Of a stretch of DNA of 64,000 nt, positions 44,270 through 55,126 are shown in pieces (the stretch's first letter is position 1; every line of letters starts with the position of its first letter). The notes under the pieces are model-generated. The model saw only the letters and a list, made by a program, of their open reading frames with translations, searched no databases and was not told where the DNA came from. Source of the stretch: Microscilla marina ATCC 23134. GTDB taxonomy: Bacteria > Bacteroidota > Bacteroidia > Cytophagales > Microscillaceae. The stretch lies in NCBI RefSeq assembly GCF_000169175.1, contig NZ_AAWS01000036.1, forward strand, positions 1 to 64,000, in the 5' to 3' direction. A program made the translations under genes and the position numbers.

Positions 44270-47200
44270 ATGCTGAGAACAAGTTTTGCATGTTGGCGCA
44301 TACGCTACTTGCATGCAGCACGAGGGAGTACTACAGCTTTGGCTGTGCTCGCCTTCCTGCTCGCTACACTGCTTTGTCATATTGAGGCTAAAGCACATCG
44401 GGTGATAACAGACACCCTGCAAACCCAACGGACAAAAGCCCAAAAAAGATACACTTTGGGGCAAACCCGTAGTTTTACACAATTACAAAACATTTCACTT
44501 CCTGCCCATGCTTTTTCAACAACCAATGACCCCATGGGGCAGTTGTGGCAAAAGCGTGTGGCTCAGACCAAAACTCCTCCCAACGTCAAGGAGTGGATTC
44601 AGAAAGCCCACGATTTATTAGAGAAAGTCGATCGCGAAAACCGTTTCGTGTCTTTCTTAAAGCCGCAAACCCTGGTCGAGCTTCCGGTGGGCATTAAGCG
44701 CACCATTGGCAACGTAGCGTATGTGGTGGTGATAGACAGTGTGATATTGACCCCTACCGGAGCTACTTTGGTGGCGTACATGTCACTAGAGCTACCCGAT
44801 ACCCAACCCACCGACCAACAAGCCCAGCTAAAGCCAGGCGAAGAAGGTAAAAAACCTGGTGCGGGTAAACGTAGGTTGGCTTTTCGTGGCAGCAACATCC
44901 ACATTAGCAGTACAGGCGGTATCTCTAACGGGCGGTTGAGTTTGCTCGAAGATTTTCCGATGGACATTGGCAATAGTTTGCTTACCTTGAAAGGCGGCGA
45001 TAACGAAACTTTTGTATCGTTTGACTGCAACGGTTTTAAGCAATTGGGCTTGTCGGCATCGTTGGATTTTTCACGTGATTGGTTGATACCAGAAAACCCG
45101 GATGGCTCACGCAGCACCGATCCCAACCAACGCGTAAAGGGACACTTTAAAGCAGACATTAAAAGCTGGAACGATTTATTGGCAAAAGTAAGTTTTGACC
45201 AAACTTTTCAGGTAAAATCGCTGAATGGTTTTGGGTTTAGAGTAACCAACGCCATTTTTGATTTTAGTGACCTCCGCAACTCGCCCGATTTTCGTTTGCC
45301 TGAAGGTTTCCCTACCGGTAATCCTGGCGACCCTAGTGGAGGACCCATTGGCACTCCTGGCGACCCTGGTTTACCTACCAACCCTGGCAGCGAGCTTGCC
45401 TTGACCTCTATCACGGGGAACCAAGTAGAGCTTTGGCGAGGTGTTTTTATATCAGAAGTAACCGTATTTTTACCACCCCAGTTTAACAAAGGCACTGCTC
45501 AGGCGCGTACTTCTTTTTCTGGAAAGGATGTATTGCTGGACAAAACCGGATTTAGCGGGACTTTTATTGCCCAAAACTTGATTGCAGGCGACGAAGGCAA
45601 AATGGGAAAATGGTTCTTTTCGGTAGACTATTTCGAAATGTCGTTTTTGTCGAACGAGGTAAAATATGCGCGTTTCAACGGAGGCATCAAACTACCCATT
45701 GCCGAAGGCTTTGTGTCTTATGATGGTATGATTGACCCGATCAAGGACGAATACTTGTTTCACGCTAACTACAGCAAACCAGTAAATGTACCTTTGTGGC
45801 TTGCCACCATGACTTTTGACCCTTCGTCGGTGTTAGAGGTATCGGTCAAAGACAACCAGTTTGTGGCAAAAGCTACTTTGAACGGTAAGCTGACCATTGG
45901 TAAGAAAAAGGCAGATAATCCAAGTACACCGGGTACCCCTGGTAAGCCAGGTACGCCTAGTAGCCCAGGGTTGCCCGAGCCAGTAAACAAAACCACCATA
46001 GCAAGCAAAGAAAAGGTAGACAAAGACAGCAAGTTTGTGTATGTTCCCGATATGCGCTTCGAACAATTGGTGATTCAAACCCAAAAGCCTTACATAGATT
46101 TAGGTAAATTTTCGGCGGGCTCAGAGGTAGACCAAACCCAATTGGGCAAGTATCCCTTGGAAATTCAGGAAATACGCACAGTACGCAAGATTGATAATTC
46201 GGGCAAAGAGTTGTTCGGGATCAAGTTTAAGGCTGGAGTAAACCTGGTAGGAGGGAGCAAAAGTGGTAAATCTAAAAGTTTAAGTTTCAAAGGCGAAGGT
46301 GGTTTTACTATCTGGGGCGCTTTGGAAGAAGGCAACATCAGTCAGAAGTTTGTATACAGCGACATTGAGGTAGACAAAGTACTGGTAGACGTAGATGCAG
46401 GTGCTTTTAAACTGATGGGAAGCGTAGAGTTTTTTAAAGAAGACTTTACCTTTGGCGATGGCTTTAAGGGAATGATGGATGTACGCTTTGGTCCTGAGAA
46501 TATGGGCGTAGAGCTACAGGCAACTGTCATGTTTGGCAATGTAAATAGCATGCGTTATTGGTATGCCGACGCCATGGCTACCTTGCCTACTGGTATTCCT
46601 ATCACCCCTGAGGGTAGCATTAAGTTTTATGGTTTTGGTGGTGGTGCTTATTACAAAATGGCTCCTGCCGGATTCAGCGAAAACGTATCAAATGCTGCAC
46701 TGGGCTACACTCCTTCGGGCGTTACCTACTTGCCCAACAAAGACGCCTTCCTTGGCTTAAAAGCCTCCGTTGTTTTGGGAGGTCCTACCCTGGAAACCTA
46801 CAAGATAAAAGCTACTTTTGAGATGACCCTCAACAATTCGGGCGGTCTGAAATATGTAGGCTTTCGAGGACGCGCTACTTTCTTAAACGTAAAGTTGCCT
46901 GTGCCTATAGCCCAACTGAGAGATCAGGTAAAACGCCTTGCCGACGTAGCTTCTAAAATGAAAGCGCCTAACGGCTTAATTGGCGATCAAATCAACAAAT
47001 TAATTCCTGAAGCATCGAGTGGCAACCTCAATACGGGAGCGGGTGAAAACGGTGCCATTACTGCCGATGCTGCCATAGACTTCGACGTAGACAATAAAAC
47101 CCTGCATGGCAACCTCAACGTGAACATCAACGTAGCAGGTGGTGTGCTCGACGGCGGCGGACAAGCCGTGTTCCACGTAGAGCCAGGCAAATGGTATGTA

Positions 47201-49261
47201 CACATAGGTACTCCCGAAAACCGCATCAAATTGCGTTTGTTAGGGCTTGCCGAAACTGGGGCATATTTTATGACGGGTAACAGTATTCCCGAAATGCCCA
47301 CTCCTCCTCGTCACATTCTTGACGTACTCAAAGAACGTTACCCCGAATCAAGAGAAGAAATGTCGTTGCTGCAAGGCGGCGGTGTAGTGTTTGGTGCCAA
47401 TATGGGCGTCAATACGGGTGACCTTTCCTTTTTGGTATTTTATGGCAAATTTGAAGGCGATGCAGGTTTTGACGTAATGCTGAAAAAATACGGCGATAAT
47501 GTACGCTGTAAAGGACGCCAGGGCACAGTGGGTATCAATGGCTGGTATGCTCAAGGGCAAGCTTATGCCGGACTCAACTGTGAGATAGGCATTAAAGTAA
47601 ACTTGTTTGGTTCTGAAAAACGTTACCAAATACTGAAAATGGGCGCAGGAGCTCTATTACAAGCCAAACTACCCAACCCTGCCTGGATGAAGGGTACCGT
47701 AGGTGGCTACTTTAGTATTTTGGGAGGTTTGGTCAAGGGCAATTGCCGTTTTGAGGTAACCCTGGGGCAACCTTGCGAACTGGTAGGCGGATCGGTACTC
47801 AGCGGGGTGAACGTAGTGTCTGAACTCACGCCACGCAACCAAACCCAACAAGTAGATGTATTTACCTCGCCTCAGGCGGTGTTTAACCTCCCGGTTGACA
47901 AGCCTTTTGAAATGGTAGACATCGATGAAATCAAGAAAACTTATCGAATTAAATTACAGCATTTTAAACTGACTGTAGACAACCAGGAAGTAGCCGGAAA
48001 GCTGCAATGGAACGACGACCACACGGTGTTGGCGTTGATTCCTGAAGAAGTGCTTGCCCCACAAAAAGCGGGTAAAGTAACGGTGAAAGTTGTTTTTGAA
48101 GAAAAAGTAAACAATACCTGGAAACCAGTAAAAGATGTAAGCGAAGAAGTAACCAGCGACTTTGTGTCGGGCGATGCACCTACTTATGTGCCGCTTGCCA
48201 ATGTAGCCTATGCTTACCCTGTAGTGAGCCAACGCAACTACTTTATTAGCCAAAGCCGCCAAGGCTATATCCAGTTGGCACAAGGGCAAGCTTATTTGTT
48301 TAAGCCCGACGCCGATCAATGGGAAAAACAAGTAGTACGGATTCGTCAGGCGGGCGCCCAAAAACCCGTAGATGTACCGCTTACTTACAACGCTTCGGCT
48401 AAAAAAGTAGCCTTTACGATGCCCGAAAAGCTAGACCCTGCCAAAGTATACCAGGTAGACTTGGTAAACATACCTAAAGCAGGCAAAGCTATAGATGCTA
48501 ACGTAACCAAGCAAAGCCGCAAGTTGGAAGGCGACGAAAATGTGACCATCAATACCGGAAGCATTGACGAAGTACTCACCAACAGCAAAGAAACCTCTAT
48601 ACTAGGACCCCTAGGCTATCATTTTCGCACGAGCGAGTATGCCACCTTTGCCAAAAAAATGGCAAGGCTCAATACCCGTTCCAAGTGGAAAGAGTTTGTT
48701 TCTCCGCAGGTAGACCGCCTTGGTTTAACAGTAGCAACAAGTGAGATATTTGACAAGGCTGACTTGTTGGGTACGGCTGCCGCCAAACCTTTGGTGCAAT
48801 TAGAAGCCCGCCTGACCGACAGCCGTTGGTATCGTCGTGATATTTATCCATTGGTATACAAAAACTACCCTTATAACCACCACTTAAGCATTGGCTGGCG
48901 CAACACTGCCACCATAGGCACGCCTCCTGTATATGGCACCGAGCTGCTGCAGGATATCAGCCACCAAATGCTGGAAGCGGGAGAGATTAAGAGTGGGCAG
49001 GCAATGAATATGCCTTCAAACGCTGCTTTTGTGTACAATATTCCTTATTACGCCGAGCGCGATTTGAGGGATTTGCAAAACCAAGCCGCTCATCGCCTTA
49101 CTCAAGGGTTGTCTCTTACCAACGAGGAGAAGTCGTTAATGCAAGGTCAGTTTAGCCGCATACCTTATGGCAAATACGATGTGACTGTAAAGTACATCTT
49201 GCCGGGTACTACCGAGCCAATATCGACCAAAACAATGACGATTTATAACCCGGTGAGGTAA
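44270..49261 (+). CDS. Very large exported protein of unknown family (1663 aa)
   Basis: 1663 residues. A signal-like N-terminus (ALAVLAFLLATLLCHIEAKAHRV) is followed by a long beta-rich body. Two Pro/Gly-rich collagen-like linkers, around residues 355-380 (GDPSGG, GTPGDPG) and 545-565 (TPGTPGKPGTPSSPG), divide it. Extended Gly/Asn-rich beta segments at 600-1200 resemble outer-membrane or fibrous passenger folds. C-terminal 1250-1663 contains an Ig-like region (LQWNDDHTVLALIP) and a Pro/Tyr-rich tail. It has no T9SS domain and no recognised enzyme. As the first and largest gene of the six-gene cluster, it is probably a structural or scaffold part of a surface machine. Confidence 0.85.
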   Translation: MLRTSFACWRIRYLHAARGSTTALAVLAFLLATLLCHIEAKAHRVITDTLQTQRTKAQKRYTLGQTRSFTQLQNISLPAHAFSTTNDPMGQLWQKRVAQTKTPPNVKEWIQKAHDLLEKVDRENRFVSFLKPQTLVELPVGIKRTIGNVAYVVVIDSVILTPTGATLVAYMSLELPDTQPTDQQAQLKPGEEGKKPGAGKRRLAFRGSNIHISSTGGISNGRLSLLEDFPMDIGNSLLTLKGGDNETFVSFDCNGFKQLGLSASLDFSRDWLIPENPDGSRSTDPNQRVKGHFKADIKSWNDLLAKVSFDQTFQVKSLNGFGFRVTNAIFDFSDLRNSPDFRLPEGFPTGNPGDPSGGPIGTPGDPGLPTNPGSELALTSITGNQVELWRGVFISEVTVFLPPQFNKGTAQARTSFSGKDVLLDKTGFSGTFIAQNLIAGDEGKMGKWFFSVDYFEMSFLSNEVKYARFNGGIKLPIAEGFVSYDGMIDPIKDEYLFHANYSKPVNVPLWLATMTFDPSSVLEVSVKDNQFVAKATLNGKLTIGKKKADNPSTPGTPGKPGTPSSPGLPEPVNKTTIASKEKVDKDSKFVYVPDMRFEQLVIQTQKPYIDLGKFSAGSEVDQTQLGKYPLEIQEIRTVRKIDNSGKELFGIKFKAGVNLVGGSKSGKSKSLSFKGEGGFTIWGALEEGNISQKFVYSDIEVDKVLVDVDAGAFKLMGSVEFFKEDFTFGDGFKGMMDVRFGPENMGVELQATVMFGNVNSMRYWYADAMATLPTGIPITPEGSIKFYGFGGGAYYKMAPAGFSENVSNAALGYTPSGVTYLPNKDAFLGLKASVVLGGPTLETYKIKATFEMTLNNSGGLKYVGFRGRATFLNVKLPVPIAQLRDQVKRLADVASKMKAPNGLIGDQINKLIPEASSGNLNTGAGENGAITADAAIDFDVDNKTLHGNLNVNINVAGGVLDGGGQAVFHVEPGKWYVHIGTPENRIKLRLLGLAETGAYFMTGNSIPEMPTPPRHILDVLKERYPESREEMSLLQGGGVVFGANMGVNTGDLSFLVFYGKFEGDAGFDVMLKKYGDNVRCKGRQGTVGINGWYAQGQAYAGLNCEIGIKVNLFGSEKRYQILKMGAGALLQAKLPNPAWMKGTVGGYFSILGGLVKGNCRFEVTLGQPCELVGGSVLSGVNVVSELTPRNQTQQVDVFTSPQAVFNLPVDKPFEMVDIDEIKKTYRIKLQHFKLTVDNQEVAGKLQWNDDHTVLALIPEEVLAPQKAGKVTVKVVFEEKVNNTWKPVKDVSEEVTSDFVSGDAPTYVPLANVAYAYPVVSQRNYFISQSRQGYIQLAQGQAYLFKPDADQWEKQVVRIRQAGAQKPVDVPLTYNASAKKVAFTMPEKLDPAKVYQVDLVNIPKAGKAIDANVTKQSRKLEGDENVTINTGSIDEVLTNSKETSILGPLGYHFRTSEYATFAKKMARLNTRSKWKEFVSPQVDRLGLTVATSEIFDKADLLGTAAAKPLVQLEARLTDSRWYRRDIYPLVYKNYPYNHHLSIGWRNTATIGTPPVYGTELLQDISHQMLEAGEIKSGQAMNMPSNAAFVYNIPYYAERDLRDLQNQAAHRLTQGLSLTNEEKSLMQGQFSRIPYGKYDVTVKYILPGTTEPISTKTMTIYNPVR

Positions 49262-49355
49262 GCTGGTAGATAAATTAATTGTTGAATTGTTCAATGGTTT
49301 TATGGTTCGCAAAGCGAGGCTTTTTTAATTAAGAATATACGAAGTGTTATTAATG

Positions 49356-49429
49356 ATTGATATACAAGTGTTTATGAATAAATCAAGGAGTAGGGGCTAC
49401 CCTTGTGGTCGCCCTAGCCAAGAGCTTTG
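49356..49429. repeat. Dispersed repeat, copy 3
   Basis: TTGATATACAAGTGTTTATG...AATCAAGGAGTAGGGGCTACCC...GGTCGCCCTAGCC. Related to copies at 24404 and 34003. Confidence 0.65.
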
Positions 49430-49602
49430 TATAGTCCTAATTCTTAATTAAGATTTTCTTCGCTTTGCGCAACCATTTTAACCATAAAACAATCAAGCGA
49501 AGAGCTTGAATACCGATGTATATCGGTACGACAACAATTGAACATACTAGCTTAAAAATTAGAATCTTATTTGACATTTACATATTACACAATGAGCTAC
49601 CT

Positions 49603-49950
49603 ATTCGTAATTGATAATTCGCAATTAGGAGTGCCTGGGGTTTTAAAGCACTGATTTTCAGTTACCTAAAAGACTGCATCCATTCGTAATTGATAATTCG
49701 CAATTAGGAGTGTCTGGGGTTTTAAAGCACTGATTTTCAGTTACCTAAAAGACTTCATCTATTCGTAATTGATAATTCGCAATTAGGAGTGTCTGGGGTT
49801 TTAAAGCACTGATTTTCAGTTGCCTAAAAGACTTCATTCATTCGTAATTGATAATTCGCAATTAGGAGTGTCCGGGGTTTTAAAGCACTGATTTTCAGTT
49901 ACCTAAAAGACTTCATTCATTCGTAATTCGTAATTGATAATTCGTAATTA
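49603..49950. repeat. Tandem 79-bp repeat, four copies and a partial
   Basis: Units begin with ATTCGTAATTGATAATTCG at 49603, 49682, 49761, 49840 and (variant) 49919. Each unit also contains GGGGTTTTAAAGCACTGATT and CCTAAAAGACTTCAT. No coding frame. The unit may be an expanded intergenic element. Confidence 0.92.
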
Positions 49951-49979
49951 CTTAGATAGCTCATACCTTGAAGCCCATT

Positions 49980-52130
49980 ATGATATTGCATCAAAAATAC
50001 CTGCGCCTGTTGTGGTTGTTGCTGGTATGGATCGGCATTAGCCAATTTGGTTATGCCCAGTCTACCCAAGAAGACGCCAAACCTGCCGTGGGACTGATCA
50101 CCCGCGCTTACCCCGATTCTATTGCTTTGCGGTGGGCGCCCAACAATGCCGTTGCCTGGAAGTATACCACAAAATATGGCTACACGCTGCAAAAGTTTTT
50201 GGTATGGAAAGACGGCAAAGTGCTTGACAAGGCGATCAGATTGGATATACCCGTACAGACCTTCAAGCCGTTGCCTTTGGCTGCCTGGAAAAAACTGGTG
50301 GCTAACCCAACGATTGAAAAACAAGCGGCAATTGCTGCCCAGGCTTTGTATGGCAAAACTTTTAGCGCCGAAACCCAAACTGCCAAAGACCGCTTTACCA
50401 AAATAGCCAACACTGTAAGGGAGCAAAACATGCGTTTTACTTATGCATTGCTTGCCGCCGATCAGTCGTTTGTAGTGGCTAAAGCTATGGGCTTGGCCTG
50501 GGTAGACCGCAACATCCGCCCCAACGAAAAGTATTTGTACAAAGTAGTGCCCAAAGTGCCCAAGGCAAAATATGCTATAGAGGGAGGCTTTCGCTATACT
50601 GGTGCCAGCGACTACCAACCGCTGCCTGCTCCGGTAGACCTCAAGGCGTATTTTGGCAACCAAGCCGCAGTACTACGCTGGAACAGAAGCTACCACGAAC
50701 ACTTGTTTACAAGTTATTTTGTGGAGCGTTCGGCTGACGGCAAAAACTTTGAGTTGGCGAGCCCCTTGCCTGTAACCAATCCGGTACAAAACGACCCCCA
50801 ACGCCCTAACAATCAAATGTTTTATAATGATTCGTTGCCCACCAATGGGCAAGTATACCATTATAGGGTGTATGGAGTAACGCCTTTCGGCGAAAAAAGC
50901 AAGCCGTCGAAAGTGGTATCGGGCAAAGGCAAAAGCCTGGAGACTTTGATGCCAGTAATGGATCAGCCTCAGGTAATGCCAGGGGGCAAAGTGCAGTTGC
51001 GCTGGAGTTTTCCAAAAAACAAAGAGATGCGTATCAAGGGTTTTTGGGTAGAGCGTGCCCGCAAAGCCGATGGCAGGTATCAAGCGATTCATCAAAGCAT
51101 ATTGGTGCCCAATGTACGCGCCTATGTAGACCTGGGCAACGGTGGTGCAAGTTATTACCGCATAAAAGTGGTAGACAAAGCCGCCAAAACCAGTCAAACG
51201 TTTCCTTACCTTGCCCAACAGCCCGACTCTATACCGCCTGTAAAGCCTACCCAACTCATGGGTAAGATTGACAGCAACGGAGTAGTAAGGTTGAGCTGGC
51301 AGGCAGTGCCCGACAAAGACGTGAAAGGTTACAAAGTGTTTAGAGCCAATTTTGCCAATGCCGAATATGCCTTGGTGAGCCGCCGCATTGTGAGCCAGAC
51401 CTCTTTTGTCGACACGGTTTCGCTCAATACCCTTACTCCCACGGTGCACTACAAGGTAATGGCACTAGACCAATACCTGAACCAGTCTGACATGTCGGAC
51501 GCCTACGTAGTATTGCGCCCCGACACTATTCCGCCCGTACAACCCGCCTTTCAGTTGGTCATGTCAACCGATACGGCAGTGGTGATTAAATGGATCAAGA
51601 GTAGTAGTCATGATGTGCGCAAACACGTGCTGTACCGGGCTAAAATAGGAACCAACGAATGGAAACAAATAGCCTTGTTTGAGAAAAACAAGCCCCAAAA
51701 TAATGAAGAAAGCGCCAACGTCTATAGCGACTATACCGACAAGGACATAGAAGCCAATAAGGTGTATCAATACACTTTGGTGGCAGTAGACGCAGCAGGG
51801 CTGGAGTCGGCTCCGGCAAAACCTGTAGCGGGCAAGATCATTGACCGGGGACTCAAGCAACCCATTCGCAAGATCAACTATGAGGTAAACACCCAACAGC
51901 AGCACATTCGCCTAAAGTGGGAATACCCCCTCAAAAATGTCAGTAAGATTCTAATTTACCGAGCCAAAGAGTTTGAGCCTTTACAATTGTATTCTACGGT
52001 AGGTGGCAACACCCGCACATTTAAGGATACCAAAATACACCCTAATGTAAGCTACAGGTATTGCCTCAAGGCTGAATTTAAGGGTGGTGGACAATCTGTA
52101 TTTAGTAAAGAAATAATAGTTAGTCAATAG
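49980..52130 (+). CDS. Exported fibronectin-type-III-repeat protein
   Basis: 717 residues from ATG at 49980 (an earlier TTG at 49968 is possible). A signal peptide ends near GYAQ (about residue 27). Residues about 220-710 are a chain of FN3-like modules: PVDLKAYFGNQAAVLRWNRS, ...QVMPGGKVQLRWSFPKN, ...NGVVRLSWQAVPDKDVKGY, ...TAVVIKWIKSSSHDVRK, and ...HIRLKWEYPL; each has the W..Y-type core. These are protein- or polysaccharide-binding spacers. Residues 30-200 are a distinct unrecognised domain. Second gene of the surface cluster, separated from the next by heptad repeats. Confidence 0.85.
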   Translation: MILHQKYLRLLWLLLVWIGISQFGYAQSTQEDAKPAVGLITRAYPDSIALRWAPNNAVAWKYTTKYGYTLQKFLVWKDGKVLDKAIRLDIPVQTFKPLPLAAWKKLVANPTIEKQAAIAAQALYGKTFSAETQTAKDRFTKIANTVREQNMRFTYALLAADQSFVVAKAMGLAWVDRNIRPNEKYLYKVVPKVPKAKYAIEGGFRYTGASDYQPLPAPVDLKAYFGNQAAVLRWNRSYHEHLFTSYFVERSADGKNFELASPLPVTNPVQNDPQRPNNQMFYNDSLPTNGQVYHYRVYGVTPFGEKSKPSKVVSGKGKSLETLMPVMDQPQVMPGGKVQLRWSFPKNKEMRIKGFWVERARKADGRYQAIHQSILVPNVRAYVDLGNGGASYYRIKVVDKAAKTSQTFPYLAQQPDSIPPVKPTQLMGKIDSNGVVRLSWQAVPDKDVKGYKVFRANFANAEYALVSRRIVSQTSFVDTVSLNTLTPTVHYKVMALDQYLNQSDMSDAYVVLRPDTIPPVQPAFQLVMSTDTAVVIKWIKSSSHDVRKHVLYRAKIGTNEWKQIALFEKNKPQNNEESANVYSDYTDKDIEANKVYQYTLVAVDAAGLESAPAKPVAGKIIDRGLKQPIRKINYEVNTQQQHIRLKWEYPLKNVSKILIYRAKEFEPLQLYSTVGGNTRTFKDTKIHPNVSYRYCLKAEFKGGGQSVFSKEIIVSQ

Positions 52131-52245
52131 TCGAGAGTCGGTAGTCAGTAGTTGGTAGACGGTAGTCCAAAGTTAGGAGACAATACTCCTGACTACCGAC
52201 TCCTGACTAAAAGCTCCCGACTCCCAACTAAAAAACTAACCAAAC
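52131..52245. repeat. Heptanucleotide repeats between cluster genes
   Basis: After the stop codon come GTAGTC/GGTAGAC-type words, and before the next start their complement (GACTACC, GACTCCT, GACTCCC). Confidence 0.8.
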
Positions 52246-52255
52246 CCAATACACA

Positions 52256-55126
52256 ATGAAACGACGAATACATCTCAGATATCTACTCTTGATGTGGCTG
52301 CTGGTGGGAATAAGTGCAGTAGGGCAGGCACAGCAATATTACCTGAAGGTAAACTTTAATACCAGCACAGGTTGTGGGTACAGTCAAACCGACAAGTACT
52401 ACCACGTAAAACGCAATGGAAACAGGATATATCCTGTGGCTTATCGCAATGGCTTTGCGGTGTATAACCAACAGCCCAATCAGATAAGAATATATTTTAA
52501 AGCAAGAAAGACCTTCTTGTTTATTCCAGTCAAACACATCTGGTATGACAATACCTGGGATATTAGCACTTGTCGCAACAGCACTTTTAGGGGGCGTTCA
52601 AACAATTGTAGTAGCTTCAAATACGACTTGATAGTAAATCTATTTAAAGAAGAAAAGCCCACTACCAGTAGAACCAATTATTGCGATGATACTTATGCGC
52701 GGGTAACCAACCGTACTTGCTATGGCAAATACTACAGCAGGTATACCTGGAAAATAATAGACCAAGACAATAAAGTGTACTACAAAGAAACCAGCCACAA
52801 ATACTTAAACTTTCGCTTAAGCGATATTTACGGCAGCAACGTGATCAATAACAAGTACAACAAGAACATTCGGTTTCAGGTGTACCCCAAAGGTATGCCC
52901 CAGTTGTCGACGCTTGCCAGTAACCACATTCGCTTTTACCCCAAGGCTCCTGTGATTAGTACACCTCGGGTAAAAGGCACCACTTGTAGTGCCGACTTAG
53001 ACGCAGCCATTAGCATTGCTTCTACCACGATGAATGGCAACAGCAACCGCTTTGAGTATACATTGGTGCGCTTGATAGAAGATGCCAATGGGAGTATACC
53101 TTATGGAGGCAAACGCTACCGCAAAAGTGTGAGCGACAAATATACCAAGCAGGGCAATGGCGGCAGAATAGACTTTACCCGCCTGGGCGGAGGGGCTTAT
53201 TGGTTGCTCAATGTAAACAGTGCGGGAAGCTTAAGCGCTTGCCAACCTGCCACCAAAATCATACACATACCATTGGTGCCTGTGTTCAACATTGCTTCGG
53301 TGGCACCAGCCAACGAATATACTGCAGTAGACGGCCGCAAATACCAAATTGCCCGTCACGATGGGCAAGGCAACATCAGGGTAAAAGTGAGTGGCGGCAA
53401 AGCGCCTTATCGCTATTCGATCAACGGTGGGCGTACTTATTCGTCGGCAACAAACCAAGCCACCAGAGAGATAGCTGTACCCGCAGGTACTTACCACATT
53501 AAGGTGAAAACCGCCACTGGCTGTGAGAAAACCTGGACAAGAAGCGTGAAAATGACTCAACCCGATCCTTTGCAAAAAGCATTGCTGGCAAGCACCGATC
53601 CTTTGTGTACCGACAACGCCAACGGAAGCATTACTTTTGAATTCAAAGGAGGCATCACCCCTTATACGGTCAAATTGATGGGTGCCACCAACAAAACCGA
53701 GACTTTCAACACGGCAGGCAGTCACACTATTAGCGGACTATTGCCAGGCAAGTATACTTACCAGCTAAAAGACGCCCCGAATGCTTATTTGGCGGTAGCC
53801 AATGCTGCCAACTTGCTCAACCCTGCTGCCTTGCAAATTGCATTGGTAGACCAAAAAGACCTGCTATGTAATGGTGGCAACAACGGACGCCTTGAGGTGA
53901 AAGCATCGGGCGGCAAAGCGCCTTATATATATAAGTGGAGCGTCCCCAACGGTGAAAATACCAAAGCCGAAAACCTGACCGCAGGTAAGTATACAGTGAT
54001 CATTACCGACCAAAACGGCTGTACTTTGAGCCAATCTTATACTTTGAGTGAGCCTACTCCTTTGCAGGTGACTCAGGTAATAGGTGGGTCTAAAGATCCT
54101 ACTTGCTACAATGGCAATGATGGGCAATTGATGGCACAAGCATCGGGTGGTGCGGGCAACTATACCTATATCTGGGCGGGTGCTACGGGCAAACCCCAGC
54201 AAGGGGCAATGGTGTCGGGCTTAACGGCGGGTACTTATACCCTTAAGGTAATAGATGGCAATCAATGCGAAGTAACCACTACTTATACCTTAGACAATCC
54301 ACGTGAACTTAAATCTGACCTGGGCGAAGATGTGACCATCTGTAAAGGGCAATCGGTTACCCTGGATGCGGGTAACCCTGGGGCAAAATACCATTGGGCA
54401 TCGGCAGACGGTAGTTTTGTGTCGCATACTCAAAAAGTAACTTTGGCTAAAGCCGGAGAATACACCTTGACTATTACTAACCAAAAGGGGCAATGTGCCC
54501 ATACTGAGCGTTTGGTAGTGACCGAATCGGACAATTTGTTAGAAGCTGATTTTTTGATGGACGAAGAGGTAGCCGTAAACACCAGTGTATCGGCAATTGA
54601 GGCGTCTATTATTCAAGCCGTGGGGCAAGACCTGCCCGACCGTTTGAAGTGGGAAGTGGTACCCAACGATAAGGGCAACCAACCTACCATGCAAAAAGAC
54701 GAAAGCCACTACGAACAAGTGTTTACCTTTCCGGCAACGGGTACTTATACCATTAGGCTCTACGCCTGGTTGGGTGGTTGTTACTCGGTGGTAGAGAAAA
54801 CCATTACCGTAAAGGATTACCAAAAACCCGAAGAGCAATTGGCAGGAGGAGGCAACTCTGAGGAGAGCAACATCAAGGTATACAAGCTGTTTCCGAATCC
54901 TAACAATGGCAAGTTTAGCTTTAATATTGAGTTGAAAAAGCCTACCGATATAAAAGCCAAAATATACGATGGCTACAATTGGCAAGAGGTAACCAAGCAA
55001 GAGGGCAAAGCCACCAAGAACCATACCTTTAGCTTCGACGCAGCGGGCAAGCTTTCGCAAGGGGTTCATTACCTCATTGTAGACACCCCGCAAGAGCGCA
55101 AAATGATTCGGTTTGTAGTTTTTTAA
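52256..55126 (+). CDS. SprB-repeat adhesin with T9SS sorting domain
   Basis: 956 residues. The signal peptide ends GQAQ (about residue 26). Residues about 30-220 are a Tyr/Asn-rich beta domain with Cys pairs. Residues about 440-680 contain SprB-type repeats: LCNGGNNGRLEVKASGGK... GCTLSQSYTLSEPTPLQV, with two to three copies; these repeats occur in SprB, the moving adhesin of flavobacterial gliding. A type A sorting domain ends the protein: YKLFPNPNNGKFSF, QGVHYLIVDTP. It should be exported through T9SS and placed on the cell surface. Third gene of the six-gene cluster. Confidence 0.92.
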   Translation: MKRRIHLRYLLLMWLLVGISAVGQAQQYYLKVNFNTSTGCGYSQTDKYYHVKRNGNRIYPVAYRNGFAVYNQQPNQIRIYFKARKTFLFIPVKHIWYDNTWDISTCRNSTFRGRSNNCSSFKYDLIVNLFKEEKPTTSRTNYCDDTYARVTNRTCYGKYYSRYTWKIIDQDNKVYYKETSHKYLNFRLSDIYGSNVINNKYNKNIRFQVYPKGMPQLSTLASNHIRFYPKAPVISTPRVKGTTCSADLDAAISIASTTMNGNSNRFEYTLVRLIEDANGSIPYGGKRYRKSVSDKYTKQGNGGRIDFTRLGGGAYWLLNVNSAGSLSACQPATKIIHIPLVPVFNIASVAPANEYTAVDGRKYQIARHDGQGNIRVKVSGGKAPYRYSINGGRTYSSATNQATREIAVPAGTYHIKVKTATGCEKTWTRSVKMTQPDPLQKALLASTDPLCTDNANGSITFEFKGGITPYTVKLMGATNKTETFNTAGSHTISGLLPGKYTYQLKDAPNAYLAVANAANLLNPAALQIALVDQKDLLCNGGNNGRLEVKASGGKAPYIYKWSVPNGENTKAENLTAGKYTVIITDQNGCTLSQSYTLSEPTPLQVTQVIGGSKDPTCYNGNDGQLMAQASGGAGNYTYIWAGATGKPQQGAMVSGLTAGTYTLKVIDGNQCEVTTTYTLDNPRELKSDLGEDVTICKGQSVTLDAGNPGAKYHWASADGSFVSHTQKVTLAKAGEYTLTITNQKGQCAHTERLVVTESDNLLEADFLMDEEVAVNTSVSAIEASIIQAVGQDLPDRLKWEVVPNDKGNQPTMQKDESHYEQVFTFPATGTYTIRLYAWLGGCYSVVEKTITVKDYQKPEEQLAGGGNSEESNIKVYKLFPNPNNGKFSFNIELKKPTDIKAKIYDGYNWQEVTKQEGKATKNHTFSFDAAGKLSQGVHYLIVDTPQERKMIRFVVF

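Noticed and set aside
44264-44482. 72-codon minus-strand frame at the start of the 1663-aa gene
   Set aside because: Antisense shadow of the real signal peptide region.
49603-49950. CRISPR array
   Set aside because: 79-bp units are similar throughout, without distinct spacers.
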